Source: Dermatophagoides farinae (Eukaryota > Arthropoda > Arachnida > Sarcoptiformes > Pyroglyphidae). Taken from it: a stretch of DNA of 64,000 nt. Made by a program: the position numbers and the translations under genes. The DNA is taken from contig NC_134677.1 of the NCBI RefSeq assembly GCF_024713945.1, forward strand, positions 8,640,001 to 8,704,000, in the 5' to 3' direction. Positions 1-12,982 of this stretch are shown here, one piece after another. Position 1 is the first letter of the stretch. Every line of letters starts with the position of its first letter. The notes beneath the pieces are model-generated. The model was not told where the DNA came from, searched no databases, and was given only the letters and a program-made list of their open reading frames with translations.

Positions 1-213
1 GTGGATAAGATTGGGCCAAGGCCATTTCATCTACCCCAGATTGTCTTAGGTCACTAAAACACCAGATAGGAATAGGTCAACAGTGGTCGACATAACTAGT
101 GTCAAGGCCAACACCACCACCACCACCATTGATCTATGTGTGTCTGTGTGTGTGTGATGCTTTGATGTGGAGGTAACGAATTCGAATGTTTTTTTTTTTT
201 TTTTTTGACTTAC

Positions 214-418
214 CGGTGAACAACAATTGGGACAATATCCAGGAATAAATTTTGTACTACATAATTTGCATCTTTTATGTAGAAAACTATGAAAAAACAT
301 TCGTTCTTTTTGTTTCTGGGCCATTAAACGATCGGTATCATCACGTGAATTGCGACAACGATTCATATTACGACCATTTTCTTTTGACATTGTAATCATG
401 ATTATTGTTGTAATTGCA
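214..418 (-). CDS. Candidate internal or first coding exon of an unrecognised gene
   Basis: On the minus strand a stretch is bounded by a plausible acceptor (CACCAG before base 418) and a strong donor (ACCG/GTAAGT, last exon base 214). The open frame across it gives a basic segment followed by two Cys pairs (CKLC and CPNCC around a GYCPNC core), which could be a zinc ribbon. The first ATG in frame lies at about 387, so this may be either a first coding exon or an internal one. A second good donor at 1753 follows an ATG at 1773, and splicing that piece to base 418 keeps the frame. I do not recognise the family. The next exon would lie beyond the left edge, so the gene, if real, is partial. An open frame of this size can arise by chance in this sequence. 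Confidence 0.3.
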
Positions 419-3400
419 CTGGTGATGATGATGATTTTTATTAAATTAAATTGAACGATTCAATGAATGTGAATTTGTTTATCAATATAATGCAGGCGCT
501 TGTATAATTCATGTACGGATTGTTTTGTTTATGCGAAAGAATCAATTTGTTGTACACAAAATCCAAAATTCTATTGGCTACAAATGATCACAAAACGAAA
601 ATTTTATATAAGTAAAAATCGTATGTACCGTCGTTTGTTCACCAAAAAAAAAAAACGATCCGTACCGAACAAAGTATTACCGACGAATGAACACTACAGA
701 GATAACTCATCATCATCATCATCATATGATGGTTGTTGTTGATGGTGATGATGATGATGACAATATAACCGCCGTGTATGTTCAATATAACATCAACTGT
801 TGTTTTTTTTGTTGTTGTTGTTGTTTGCTATTTTATTATGAAAATAAAAGATGAACAATTTTTAGCTAGTGTGTTTGATGGTGTGAAAGGCATTTTGCCA
901 AAAAAATGAGGTCCAACAACAACAGCAACAACCAAAAAAAAAAAAATCCCGTGTATTCGTAAACGATACGATTCTATATCGGTTGTGTGTGTGTGTGTTG
1001 CATACTTCTAAGACATAGACTTCTACGATGACGACGACGACGACGATTCCTATAAATTTCGATTCAAACTCTAATCTCATGAATCCAACAAACAAACCGA
1101 GAAAAAAAAATTTTTTTTTTTATCTACAACTACATTTTTGTCAATTAAAGAACTACACACGACACGACTCCACACAACTAGGGCCACAGCAGCAGTGGCA
1201 ACAACAAAAAAAAACATAGGCAGTAGCAACCGGAACTAGTTAATATAAAACTATGACGTGTGATTCGGTTATGATGATAAAATGAATCAACACAACAACA
1301 TCGTCGCAGAATCATCATCATCATCATCGTTGATATATGAAGATCATTGCCAAACCGAAAAATGAAAAAAAAAGACAACAGCAACATTGTGTATCCGGGC
1401 TGCTAATACATTTTCATTGGAAGACCAAAAAAAAAAAAAAAAAACCAATTCCACTACCATCTCCGAAATTGATCCATAATAAAGAAAATTATATAGTGGT
1501 TGTGGTTGATAGTGGTGGTAGAGGCGTATTTATATATCTGGATTATTTTTCAATTTTGTTGTTGCAGGTTTTTTTTTCACTAGATTATCTCCACAAACAC
1601 AAAAAAAATGACAATTTTTCATTCCAATTTCAATAATTTCTAGTAATGGACAAATAAAAAAAATTTCAATTCTCAATTGGGCCATTGACCTGGAAAATTT
1701 TATCAATAAATGATGATCATAATCATTAGAAATAAAAAAAAAACTTTACTTACCTTGTCGACCATTTCAGCATCGATGTGACCAATGCATATATACACAC
1801 ACACACATACACAGAATTGATGATACGAATGATTACATCTGGGCCGTGTGGATAGTGGTTGTTACGTGTGTTGCATTTGTTTGTTTGTTTGTTTTTTCTT
1901 TTTTCTTGGATTCAATTTTTTTTCTCTTTCAATAATCACATCAAGAGATAATAAACAACCACTTGATATTTTTTTTTTCGCAAATATTTATAGAACAAAA
2001 ATAAGAATCAAGAATGGGAAAAAAAAACAATAATAACAACAAAAGCAAAACAACCAAGCTAACCACACTGCCAAATTTTAATCATTCTGAAAATAAATTT
2101 TTTTTAACAAAACGAAACGTGTGTGTGTGTTGTTGTTGATTGCTGAAATTTTCATCGATTATCAATAAATTTATTGGATAAATATTTTTTATAAAAAAAA
2201 TGATGACAATTTTAATCAAATTTTAATAGAAAACAATTTTATAAATAAAAATGAATCATGCAAATGGATTTGGAAAAAATAAAAAAAAAGAAAATGTTAG
2301 TCAAATGCATTATAACAAAATTCATAAACAAGGTCATCGTGGCAAAAATTTTTTTTTCCTGATGATGGAACATTGGGTATTTGTATTGATAGGAATTATT
2401 AGGAAGGGTTTGCCCAAGACTATTTGCGCTCCAAATTGTTGCATTTACACACAAACATATATGGCACAAATACACCCACACACTTACACACACACACAAT
2501 TCATTTGAATGAATCATATGAATGCATATTGGCCAATTGAATGATCAAATAAATGTAAACGCACATTTTGGAACGTAACCAGTCTAAGCATTTGGTTATT
2601 TGCATTAGGTTGTTGGCTGGTTGGTTTGGTTTGAATGTCAATCAATGTCTCTCTTTTTTTTCCATAACAGCAGTAGCAGTCGATATCGTTGTCGTTTTTT
2701 GTATTCGATAACTCATCTAAAACATGGATTTTTTTTCGTAAAAAATAAAAATTCATCCACTCATACTCAATAATAATTAGAGAGAAGGAAAAGAATTAAA
2801 AACTTGAACAAAAACAAAATTCGATAATACCTTTTTTGTGAGTGTATTTTCAATTCAAATCAACAACAGAGAAAAAAAAATGATCAAAATGTTAAATGTT
2901 GAGACTAATTTATATAGCAAATCTACCAGTGAGAAATGACAAACAAACAAACGAAAAAAAAACAGAGAGATGTAAAACAAAAAACGACACGATACGACAA
3001 CCAAGTAAATGACACATAGACACACACACACACAATTGACATAAATGTGACAACAGATTGAAAACATACATTGATTGTTTTGGTCATAAATAATTAATAA
3101 TTGGTCCATAAAAATAACAACAACAACAAGAGCAGCCAATAACCAAAGATTCAACAAATGTGTGTTGAACATGGGGTGGAAAAAAAAGAGATATGAAACA
3201 TGCATAATAAATAGAAAAATGATGAAAATTTTGAAATGAAAAATATGCTGACTTTTCATCATCATCATTATAAAGTCAACGTGTCTATATTTTGGGTTTC
3301 TATGGAATAATCACACTAATGATGATATGATTTCAGGGGTCGGTTGGTTGGTTGAATGGTTGGTGGGAAAAATATTTGAGAACAAAAAAAAATGAAATAA

Positions 3401-6400
3401 TTTTTTGCAACAACAAAAATATCAAACAAACCTTGAATACTTATCCAGATATAAATTTTGTTTTCTGAAACGATGCATTTGTTGTCCAGTTTGACAGAGA
3501 TACCACCAGCTGTGTTCACATGGATTTTTTTTTTGCAATCAAAAAAAAAATCACATTTTTTTTCATTTTCACATTTTTTTCTTAATTCGGATGTGAACCC
3601 AGAGTGGCACTCGGTCAACCTGGAAACATTTTATCAATTTATAAACGAAAAAACAGAATTTTGAACAAAGTCAAATTCAAATGATGAAAAATGAAAATCC
3701 TGTAAAAAAAATTGATTTTTTTTTTTGATTTACACCATAAACACGCAGACATATTTATATACAGACAGTGACAAAAATGATGATTGTCATTATTTGAATT
3801 CAGAAACAAAACTCCCATTCCGATAATCATTTCATTTTTTTTTTGTTGATTTATATTTAGATATAAACGGAATCAACAAAACAAAACAATCGAACAAGAA
3901 AAAAAAGGAACAAAAAGAATAAAAAAAAAATGACAAAACACAAAAAATAAGAATACATGCAAGCATACTAATTGAATGTGAAAATGATCATCATAACAAT
4001 TAATCAGATAAAAATCAAAACAAAACAAACAAAATCAGATCATCATTGTATTTTGTAGAATTGAAAAAAATTAATTGGCAATCTGACGATTATCTGATGT
4101 TGTGGTTTCCAAACAACCAACCAAACAAATAGACAAACAAACTGAATCGATAAATGATCAATAAAAGAATTCTTTTTCAAATATAGCCAAAAAAAAAAAA
4201 AAAAAATCGTAACAATGAAAAGAGAGATGATAAAAAAAATAGACAATTGTCAATTGCGCTTACCTGGTGGTTTTTTTTTGATTGATTGATTGATTGGTTT
4301 TTTTTCTTTTCGGTTGCAATCACATTCAATTGTTGTCTTTTAAAACAAATCACTTTTTGTTAAATCAAATTATTCATGTATCGATGCTGTGTAGTATGAA
4401 TGTGTGATTGGCTTAGACGACCAGGATTTTACATAAAATGTAAACGCAATTGAAAAAAAAGAAAATTCAGGTGTACATATTACACACACATTTGTATTTT
4501 GTCATTCACACACACACATATATATACAAACAATGTATGTGATTCGATGGTTTGCCATTTTTTATTTTCATATCATCATCATCATCACGATGATGATGAT
4601 TATGGATTGATTGATTTGTATTTGAATTTTGGCTGCAGCTGATGATTGAATATGATCAACATTTTCTAATTTTCGTTATAAAAAAAAAGTTTCACAAGAA
4701 AAAAAAATTCAAATAAAGTCCATGATGATCAAACATAGTGTTTAACATTAGGTTGACATTGCAATCATAACAAAAACAAAAATCCATTTAGAAAAAAATG
4801 AAATTTTTTAAAAAAAAAACTTTAAATTATTGCTGAATCTTATAGACAAATAATAATAATAATTTGTTTGTGCATCCACAAAACAAGAAAATAATAAGCA
4901 AGAGAGAAAGAGAGTGAGTGAGTGACAGATGAATATAGAAAAATTAATTATGAGGAATGTATCTGCGCGCATCCAATAACTTTTGGTGGATAAAATCATT
5001 TTTTTTTTTTTTTTTTTGCTAGAGAAAACCAGAAAAACAAAAAAAAAAATCAAAGTAGCCGTAATATACACATTGATGATGAATTTAGCATTTTTTGGTT
5101 GGCGTAAAAACCTCATCCACTCAATACATCTATCCAATATGTGTGTGTGTGTGTGTGTGAAAACTTTAATATTTTAAAAACAAAACAAAACAAAAAAAAT
5201 TACCATTCATAAACGTAATAATATATATAACAAAATCGCAATCGACTTTTCAAGATCCAAAAAGAATCTATAATTCTAAATTCTAAATTCATTTTGGAAT
5301 CATAAAAATTTATTATTAGTGTGCGTATCGCAAGCTGTTGTCGTTGTTGTTGTTATTGATAATTTTTTTTTAGTTTACGCGTTTCATAAAGCCTAAATCA
5401 TTTCCACATCACCATCAACAATGAATGATGATGATGACAACATTGACATCGCCAATCACCATCACCATTGCCATTGCCATCATCATCAGAAAAAAAAACA
5501 AACCTACGCAGTTATGTTTTCAATTGGTTTTAGTTTGGTTTGGTTTCTTTGGTACTCTTCATCATCATCATTCACATTGGATAAAGACGAAAATTATGGC
5601 TCGCTGTATATGTACATGTGTATGGCACAAAAAAAAATTGGTCGCACTTTTTTAGGTGGATCAATGTTGTTGTTGTTGTTGTTGTCGTCGTTGTTGTGTA
5701 ATTTGCGTGTCTGTATCTGAGAAAGAGAGTGAGAGAGAGGTGTACCTTATAAAGCGTTTCATTTTTTTTTTGTAGAAAGAAAGAAAAAGAAAAAAAAAAT
5801 TCACTTGTATTATCAACAACAAAACCAACTCCATGTACGCACAAAAACACATACATACCGAAAAAGCTAGAGCGAGAGAGAGAGAGAGACAGACGCCATG
5901 ATTATCCTAACCACCAACAATAATTTTCAAAGGTTTGTTTGGTGTGGTGGACGCCATATACATCTACTTTTTACTGATTATTAACAGAAAAAAATCGCCA
6001 TTCTTTTTCATGTGTATATGTGTGTGTGTGCGTTTTGGTGATGATGGTCGTGGTGCGGGCGTGTATTATTTCATTTGTTTTTTTTTTCTTTTGGGTTTCA
6101 AAAGAAAAATATACAGCATTTCATATACACACACAGAGAGACACACTCTGTCCTTATGGATTCATATTGGATTTTGTTGCGACTGCGGCTGGTTGGTTGA
6201 AAACTTTATTTCTTGAACAAGCTAGCTATTGAATTTGATGTACATGTGTGTGTACACGGTTGGGTAGATTTTTATTTCCAAAGAATCTTTTCAAAAAACC
6301 AAACTAAACGAGAAACGAGTAGGACCAAAGTACATGTAGTGTGTGTGTGTGTGTGTGTGTAGAAACCCTCGATCCATCCATCCAGCATTGATCAAAAAAA

Positions 6401-9400
6401 AAAAACTAAAAAAACGCATTTCATCAACCATCACCCAACCGGTGGTGGTGAACCAAGTAGAGAAAGAAAGAGAGAATGCGACCGGTTCGCTTTCATGAAA
6501 AGACGTTTGAAAAAAAGCAGAAAAAAATTTGATTTTGTTTTGTTGTCGCGTTCGTTTCAATGATGATGATGATGAAGATGGAGGTGATGATGCTGCTGCT
6601 ACAGCCAGAAACAAGCAGCAACAACAACGACGACAACATCAACATTGAAAAAAATGACGTCAATTTGAATGACAACAAAAACATTCGCGTCGTTACTAAC
6701 CAAACACAAACGATGATGATGATGATTGGAGGTTTTGGTCCAACCAACAACAATAATGAGCAACCAAAAAAAAACCCAAAACAATCACCAGATATCAAAA
6801 AAAACAGACTATCTCGAGAATCATAAGAATCTAGAATCATATCATCGTTATTGAAAAACAAAATAAAATAAATCAGCTAACAAGTGACCTCAAATGACAT
6901 TATGCTGTAATTGTCATGGTGATAATAATGGTGTTTATTATTTGTATAAAAATAGAGATTTTCAACAACAACGACTCTATTTTACGAGGAGAAGACATTC
7001 GAAAAACAAAATTCCATAAACTTACCCTTATTTGATGATGACAGCTGAACCAAAAAACACACACACACACAAATAGATTTACTGATTTGATGACAAAATC
7101 TTGTTGATATCAAATCATGTCTCATTTTATAAGGTCATTAGGTTATAGTTGTCATGTAGTCATCATTTTTTCGGATAATGAAATAAAAACAGTAACAGCT
7201 TTTTCTTCTTCTTTGTCGAATGACAACAACAACAACAATAATTTGATTAAATGATGAGTGAAAATGGAAAAAAAACAAAATTCAATGATAATTGAATGAA
7301 CAAAAAAAAACATTTTTCGTCGTAAACACAATGTCAATATATGATAGAAATTGGGCTATTTTGAAATATTTGATGAATTTCAATTTGAAAATATTCACAT
7401 TTATCGAATATGTCATCACATCGATAATGTTAAATAGAATAATTTCAATCTTGATGAATCGAATGACAATGGTCATTCGATGTGATAATGATGAAAACAG
7501 TGGAAAATAATGCGAATAATAATTCTTCATCGTTGTAGAATCATTGAAAATATAGTGCGTGTTTTGTTTTGTTGTGTTGTTGTTGTGTAGCACACTCTAT
7601 CATACATACATACATACACAAACACAGTAGAAAGAAAACAGCCATCGTGGCGATGTAAGAATGGACGCCAAGTTCGGGAATAATAATGATGATGATGATG
7701 ATTAGAATCATACTCTGAGATCATTGAAGGCGCCGGGTGGTATAGAATGGTATAGAAACATACTACCACCACCACGATCTATAACAATGGTACGAATAGG
7801 CATAAAATTTGCGACGAATGTTTTTGAATTCAACATCATCATCTTCATCAACTTTGGTCTTTCTTGTGTATCTCTGGTTATATGATGGTAATCAAAGTGA
7901 TGATGATGGTGGTGGTGGTGGTAGCATAATGGACACTTGTACATCAAATGGCCATTTGTGTATATGGTTCGTGGTATGAATTATACACGAACTTTTTCTA
8001 CTACGATATTTGAAAATGGTACCAAAGAAAGTGAAAAAAAGGCTTGCCATCATCATCATATATATAAATGATATGTCCGTCTTCACATCATGGGCAGAAG
8101 CATAATATTAAACAATACAAGAATTACATTCTCCATCATGGTGTCTTGTTCATCAAAATGCTTGTTGTTGTATAACATACACTATAGTAGTAATAATCAT
8201 GCACAATTCGATGATTCGGAGTTGAATATTCGCCAAGAATCGCCGTTGATGGTGTTGCAACGAACCACTTCCAATATATTCAAGAAAAAAAACCAGATCG
8301 TGACGCCTAAAAATTCAATAGAAAGAAGAAATACGCGCAATTATTATTATTATATAATGATGGCGTCTCATAATATTTACCATGATAATAATAATGGCGC
8401 GTTGGCGTTTCCACTATCAATATATACGTGTGTATGTAATATCAATTGGCAAAACTACTACATGAATTCGAGCATGAATTTTTCTCAATAAAAAAATATT
8501 ACATCGCCATACAAATAAAAGCTGATTGAACAACATGAAAAAAATGCGTAGTTATCATCATGGTGAATAAATAAAACTTGGTTTGAATTTGATGAAAAAA
8601 AAGTTGCTACCATCATCATCACCACTTTGGTCTAGCTGCATTTCATGTGTGATGGGGTGGTTGATTTTCATCGTTGATACACACACACACACACATTCGG
8701 ATAGCAACATGGAACCATGATGATCAGTTTTCAGATTCTATTGTTTAACAATGCCTTTTTTCGATTATGATGCAATCCAATGTAATTGTAAAATTCTTTT
8801 TGTTCATTTTAGCAATAAATTGGCGTCATTGGAACCCAAGAATAAAAGAATTGCACAAGATTGCTCCATTGTAGATTGTGTGTATAGGAATGAAAAATTG
8901 AAATGAATTTTCAATTAAAGCTTATGATATTCATTGGAAATAGGAGTAGTATGTAGAAAAAGGCTTGCGCCTGTAAATATTCTTGATAATCATGATTTTT
9001 TTTGATTCCATGAAAACAACTTGTACTTGAGCAATTCTTGATTTGATTGTATTTCAATGATGATTTTACACCTGCTGCTGCTGGCGATATGATGATGATG
9101 ATGATGATGTGGAATCATGAAATTCATGCAATTGAATTCCATTGACAGAATGATTGATATGTTTGATTACACACACACACACATCGTAGCTTGTAGATAG
9201 ATTCAGGACAAATTATTAGCTCACGAACTTTACGAACGTCAAAAAAAAGTTCATTACACCATCATCATTAGTGCAAAAGGGGTAGGATTATTCTTCATTT
9301 TTTTCCCGAAACGTTTTCGATTTATAATTTTAATTCGCGGGTTGGCCAATCAACGAAAAAGATAGATCGAAAAAAAAATTTCCATTTTTTCTAATGAAAT

Positions 9401-11204
9401 TTGGCAGCTTAATAAAAATATAAAAATGCAGTGAAAGTGTTGAATATTACATAGCATCCTCATCATCGATGATGATTATCATGATGCTGGCGATGGTGGT
9501 GGTGGTGGTGGTTGACCTTTTTGATTTTTTTCTTTTCTTGTCTTTCTATCTAATTTAAAATTCAAAAATGTTGGCAAACAACATTGACATTAGAAAATAG
9601 AATCTTGTTTGAATACCAATATTTCTGTAGTCTGAAGGAATCTTTGCATCCATTGAAACCAAAATTTCGATTAAAACCATGAACAAAAAAGGCAAATACA
9701 GAAAGAAGAAACAGGTACGGGGCTCAATCATTTTCAAAAAAAAAAATTGATCGACACGGCAAATTTTGAAGGTCATCATATAGAAATGATGATGTCTGCT
9801 GTTGTATGTTGTCGAGACGTGAAAGTAGCCATCATTTTTTTCTTTGGCGTTGATGACAAGTAAAGTGTTGTGTTGTGTGTGTGTGTCTATGCCAATACTA
9901 ACACAAGTGGATAAATTGACCATTCATCCATTTCGATTGGCATCAATGGATTGTGTATTACAATCGCAACAATGAAATTATCCAGGTTTTTTTTCTCGTT
10001 TTTAGCCAAAAAGAAATGTCCTTGATTCATAGACTGTTTGTTTGTTGTTTGCATTGAACAATAGCTATTATATAATGGTGAAAGGAATTATTTCCAAAAG
10101 AATCTGAAATTGTTGCTACCATCTTGAATGTATCATGAATATTTCAAATTATTCTATTCTATCCAAATTGATCATCAATGAACAGGAGGGGCAGTTTGTC
10201 TGTGAAACAAAAAAATTTAAAGAAAAAGAAAGATTTTTTTTTTGTTTAAATGAACATTTCAAGAATCGCGATTGTATAACATTGTAACACATGTTGAGAT
10301 GTATGGTGGTGGTGGTGGTTGTGGTGGCCACCATCAAATATCATCATCAACATAATCAGCCAGCTGAAACATACCATTGTGTATTGGTGAAGAGGTTGAA
10401 AACCAGAATTGTTAATGGCCATGTTACCATCATCATCAACATTGTGTCTTTGGGTATAGCAAAGAAAAAGTTTGCCTTGAAAATATCAGGTTTTCCAATG
10501 AAAATGAACAAAAACACAAATGCTTGATAATTTGCGTGCTTCAATATGATTCAATATTAATGGAATTATGAAAAAAAATAATAGTGAAAATGATAATGAT
10601 CATCATATAGAAATTATAGAGAATAGAAAGGCTTACAATTCATTTTTTCTTCTTTTGCAACGAAATAAACGTCAGAATGAATGCAGATTCCATCTGGAGA
10701 GGAGAGACCTGGGCACACCAACCCTCAATGTCAATAGTTTTCATTTATTTTTTTTTGTAAAAAGTGAAAAAAGAAATGGCAACCATTGTTTGATGTGGAT
10801 TCACCATCATCAATTGGCAATTACACACACACACATACAAATAATTCGTAAATTGTAGACATAATGTTGTTGAACTTGTTTGAATCCATTATATGTGGTT
10901 ATAATAGATGATGATGGTTGAATGGATTATAATCATAGGTGGGTTTATTTTAGATCCCAATCCCAATTATCATTATGATGGTTATGTAATAATGTCCGAA
11001 ACAATCAAATTGCTTGATCGCATCAGATTCTTCATCAATTGTTAAAATTAAGAAAAAAAAATTCGAAATTCTTGAAAATCGTGGGAATTTATTTACGGAA
11101 AATTTCTTTGTGAATATTTCACTCATGTTCTGAAAATTTTTCCAAATGTGCACCACTACATGCTTGGTTTTAAAAATTTGAAATTTTTTTTTTGGCGAAA
11201 AAAA
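419..11204. other. Repeat-rich gene-poor region, no gene confidently supported
   Basis: About 10.8 kb of A+T-rich DNA with homopolymer runs, CA/GT tracts, (CAA/TTG)n and (ATC/GAT)n. Open frames here are mostly poly-His, poly-Asn or poly-Met translations of these repeats. Minus-strand donor consensuses occur at 1753 (AAG/GTAAGT), 4263 (CCAG/GTAAGC) and 7025 (AAGG/GTAAGT), which suggests leader exons of a leftward-transcribed gene. The longest frame that is not plain repeat (8090-8491, plus) has no recognisable feature. The 5' ends of these putative transcripts cannot be placed by eye. Confidence 0.5.
3432..3619 (-). other. Weak candidate coding exon, Cys-rich, unrecognised
   Basis: Minus-strand segment bounded by an acceptor-like TTTCCAG before base 3619 and a donor-like CAAG/GTTTG after base 3432. 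The frame stays open for 62 codons, with phase 1 at both ends, and encodes five Cys residues plus a beta-rich stretch containing AGGISVKL. It lies in the same orientation as the candidate exon at 214-418. No family is recognised, and one internal tract is poly-A derived (FFF, KKK). It may be chance. Confidence 0.18.
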
Positions 11205-12279
11205 ATGGAAAATTCAAGTAAATTTTTCGGTCTATTCGGTAGTGTTGCAAGTGATAACAACGAATCAGATGTAATCGCTGAACATGATGTTGCAGAATCA
11301 TCGTGTACCATTGACCAACCAAATCATGGATTATTGGTCAATCGTTTTGCCGAAGAAGTAACGGCCAAACAAGAACGAAAAAATGTAAAAAATTGTTCCA
11401 TCTGTGAGATTAATATTCATAAATATGTTTGTCCACGATGTGGTACGAAAACCTGTTCGATGAAATGTTCAACAAAACACAAACAATCCACTGGATGTTC
11501 AGGAATTCGTGATCAAATTTCATTCGTTCCATTAAAACATTATTCAGAAATTCATCTTAATTCAGGTTTATTATTATTATTTCTGTTGTTTCCACTAAAC
11601 CTCTAAATCATGATTTCAGATTTTAGATTTCTGGAAAAAGGAATTGAATATATGCAAAATTCGAATCGAATTCTGGACAATAATCCAAAACGTCAACTGT
11701 CAACTGTAAGTGTAACAATAACAAGATTGGAATTGGAATTATTATTTAAAATTTTTATCATTCCTATAGTGGGCTATACGTTTTGCACAGGAATGTCAGA
11801 AACGAAGAATTCAATATGAAAAAATGCCCATCGCATTCAAACGAGCTCGATCAAATAGATCAATCTATTTGTATAAAGAACAAACAATCTATTGGGACAT
11901 TGATTTTACGTTTCCAAATTGTCAATCAAAAAATGAAGCCTCAGTGTGTCAACTATGTTTTAAATGTAATAGAATTTCTGAAAATCGTCTTTTGGCTGAT
12001 ATAGTTCAGGAAATTATTGATCAACCAAATTCTATAGTCAACAACAATAATGATGATGATGATGATGATCAATGCATCGATCGAATCGATGAATTTGATT
12101 TTACGCCATATCGTAATCAAGAATATCAGATATTGTTAAAACATAAATCCGGACGACATTATTATCGTCTTCAACGTGAATGGACATTGAAAAGAAATTT
12201 AGAGGATAAATCCATTGTCGAATATCCAATTTTGGTCATTGTTTTAGCAGAATTTGTACATAATTATAATGTCATATAG
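11205..12279 (+). CDS. ZNHIT6: Box C/D snoRNP assembly protein ZNHIT6/BCD1 homologue
   Basis: Three exons (11205-11565, 11620-11705, 11770-12279) encode about 318 aa. The introns are 54 and 64 nt with GT-AG ends, and both junctions restore family sequence: HLNS-DFRFLEKGIEYM and then WAIRFAQ. Residues about 64-98 form a zf-HIT zinc finger (CSIC, CPRC, CSMKC, H, C). Downstream, a BCD1-like region includes an IEYPIL motif near the C-terminus, matching human IIEYPTL. ZNHIT6/BCD1 acts in the nucleus in early assembly of box C/D snoRNPs with NOP58 and the R2TP/RUVBL machinery (family knowledge). An acidic Asn/Asp tract sits near residue 225. The start ATG at 11205 gives a short N-terminus before the finger, and the further 19 codons open upstream look like leader. 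The 3' end faces the small RING gene 91 bp away. Confidence 0.85.
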
Positions 12280-12370
12280 ATCATTAAGGTTTTCTTTAAC
12301 ACAGACATTTTATTTAGTTAAAAAATTAAAATCAAAAGAAACAACCACAAAAAAATCAGAAAAACAAAAT

Positions 12371-12751
12371 TCAATTCAATTCATTCATACGACCAAGATA
12401 AATTCTCATTTGTTGTGCTGTAATAATAATTCGACAAATTGGACAAATTTGTCGAATTTTCAATGAATCGATGATACATTTTTGATGGAACAAATGTCCA
12501 CATGGTAATTGTTCCATTGGTGGATCGATACGATCCTGACAAATGACACACATATCAGTTGGTCTTATCGGAACTGATGATGATAAACTGCGGTTACTGG
12601 AATTACCATTCGACGAATATTGATGTGGTGATTCATCATTGTGACTTGAAAAAATTGCCTGGCCAAGCAATGCACCTGCAACGCCAATTCCTGCACCGAC
12701 TGCAAGAAGTAGAGCAGAATTGCTTTTATTCTGTCGATTTTGATCGCTCAT
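12371..12751 (-). CDS. Small membrane-anchored RING-H2 protein (paralogue 1)
   Basis: Single-exon gene of 126 aa. A Gly/Ala-rich hydrophobic segment at residues about 13-34 (LLLAVGAGIGVAGALLGQ) is likely a membrane helix. A Ser/Asn-rich linker follows, then a C-terminal RING-H2 finger with ligands in CVIC, PCGHLFHQKC and CPIC. This architecture implies an E3 ubiquitin ligase anchored in a membrane with the RING facing the cytosol. The substrate is unknown. It is clearly paralogous to the RING protein at 19615-19980, sharing EQLPC-HLFHQKC and a similar tail of Ile-Tyr-x3-Arg. I cannot assign a named orthologue. It is divergent from NSMCE1, with starts 231 bp apart, and convergent with ZNHIT6. 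Confidence 0.8.
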   Translation of the reverse strand: MSDQNRQNKSNSALLLAVGAGIGVAGALLGQAIFSSHNDESPHQYSSNGNSSNRSLSSSVPIRPTDMCVICQDRIDPPMEQLPCGHLFHQKCIIDSLKIRQICPICRIIITAQQMRIYLGRMNELN

Positions 12752-12982
12752 TTTTTTTCTTTATCAATAAATTCTTTTCTTCTTTAATTTTTGGTTATAT
12801 CATATTACTCCCATTTGATTGAGATTCTGTTTACACTCACTTCTAAAATTCTATTTAAACATCAACTAGCTTATACTGTGTAATTTGTCGTGGTTATACG
12901 TTTGAAATATTTTTCTGCTGTCACAATCGATTGTCATGATCCTCATTGTATCTGGAAAAAAAATCCTCCAGAAAAATCGAAA
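12752..12982. promoter_or_regulatory. Shared divergent promoter, RING gene and NSMCE1
   Basis: 231 bp separates the two start codons, so both promoters and leaders must lie here or overlap the neighbouring gene. No TATA box is obvious. The frame of NSMCE1 is open for 31 codons upstream of the chosen ATG but begins with GTG, so it is treated as leader. Confidence 0.5.

Noticed and set aside
495-742. Plus-strand frame after an acceptor-like TGCAG, Cys and Tyr rich
   Set aside because: The opposite strand is also open nearby, the end is an (ATC)n repeat, and no family is recognised.
7727-7880. Minus-strand stretch with two overlapping open, protein-like frames
   Set aside because: Two frames look equally coding-like, neither matches a family, and the splice borders are poor.
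8090-8491. 133-codon plus-strand ATG frame in the left desert
   Set aside because: No domain, no splice context and no recognisable conservation; such a length is plausible by chance in 64 kb.
9555-9735. Minus-strand ATG frame resembling a signal peptide
   Set aside because: The hydrophobic run comes partly from poly-T and no downstream exon is evident.
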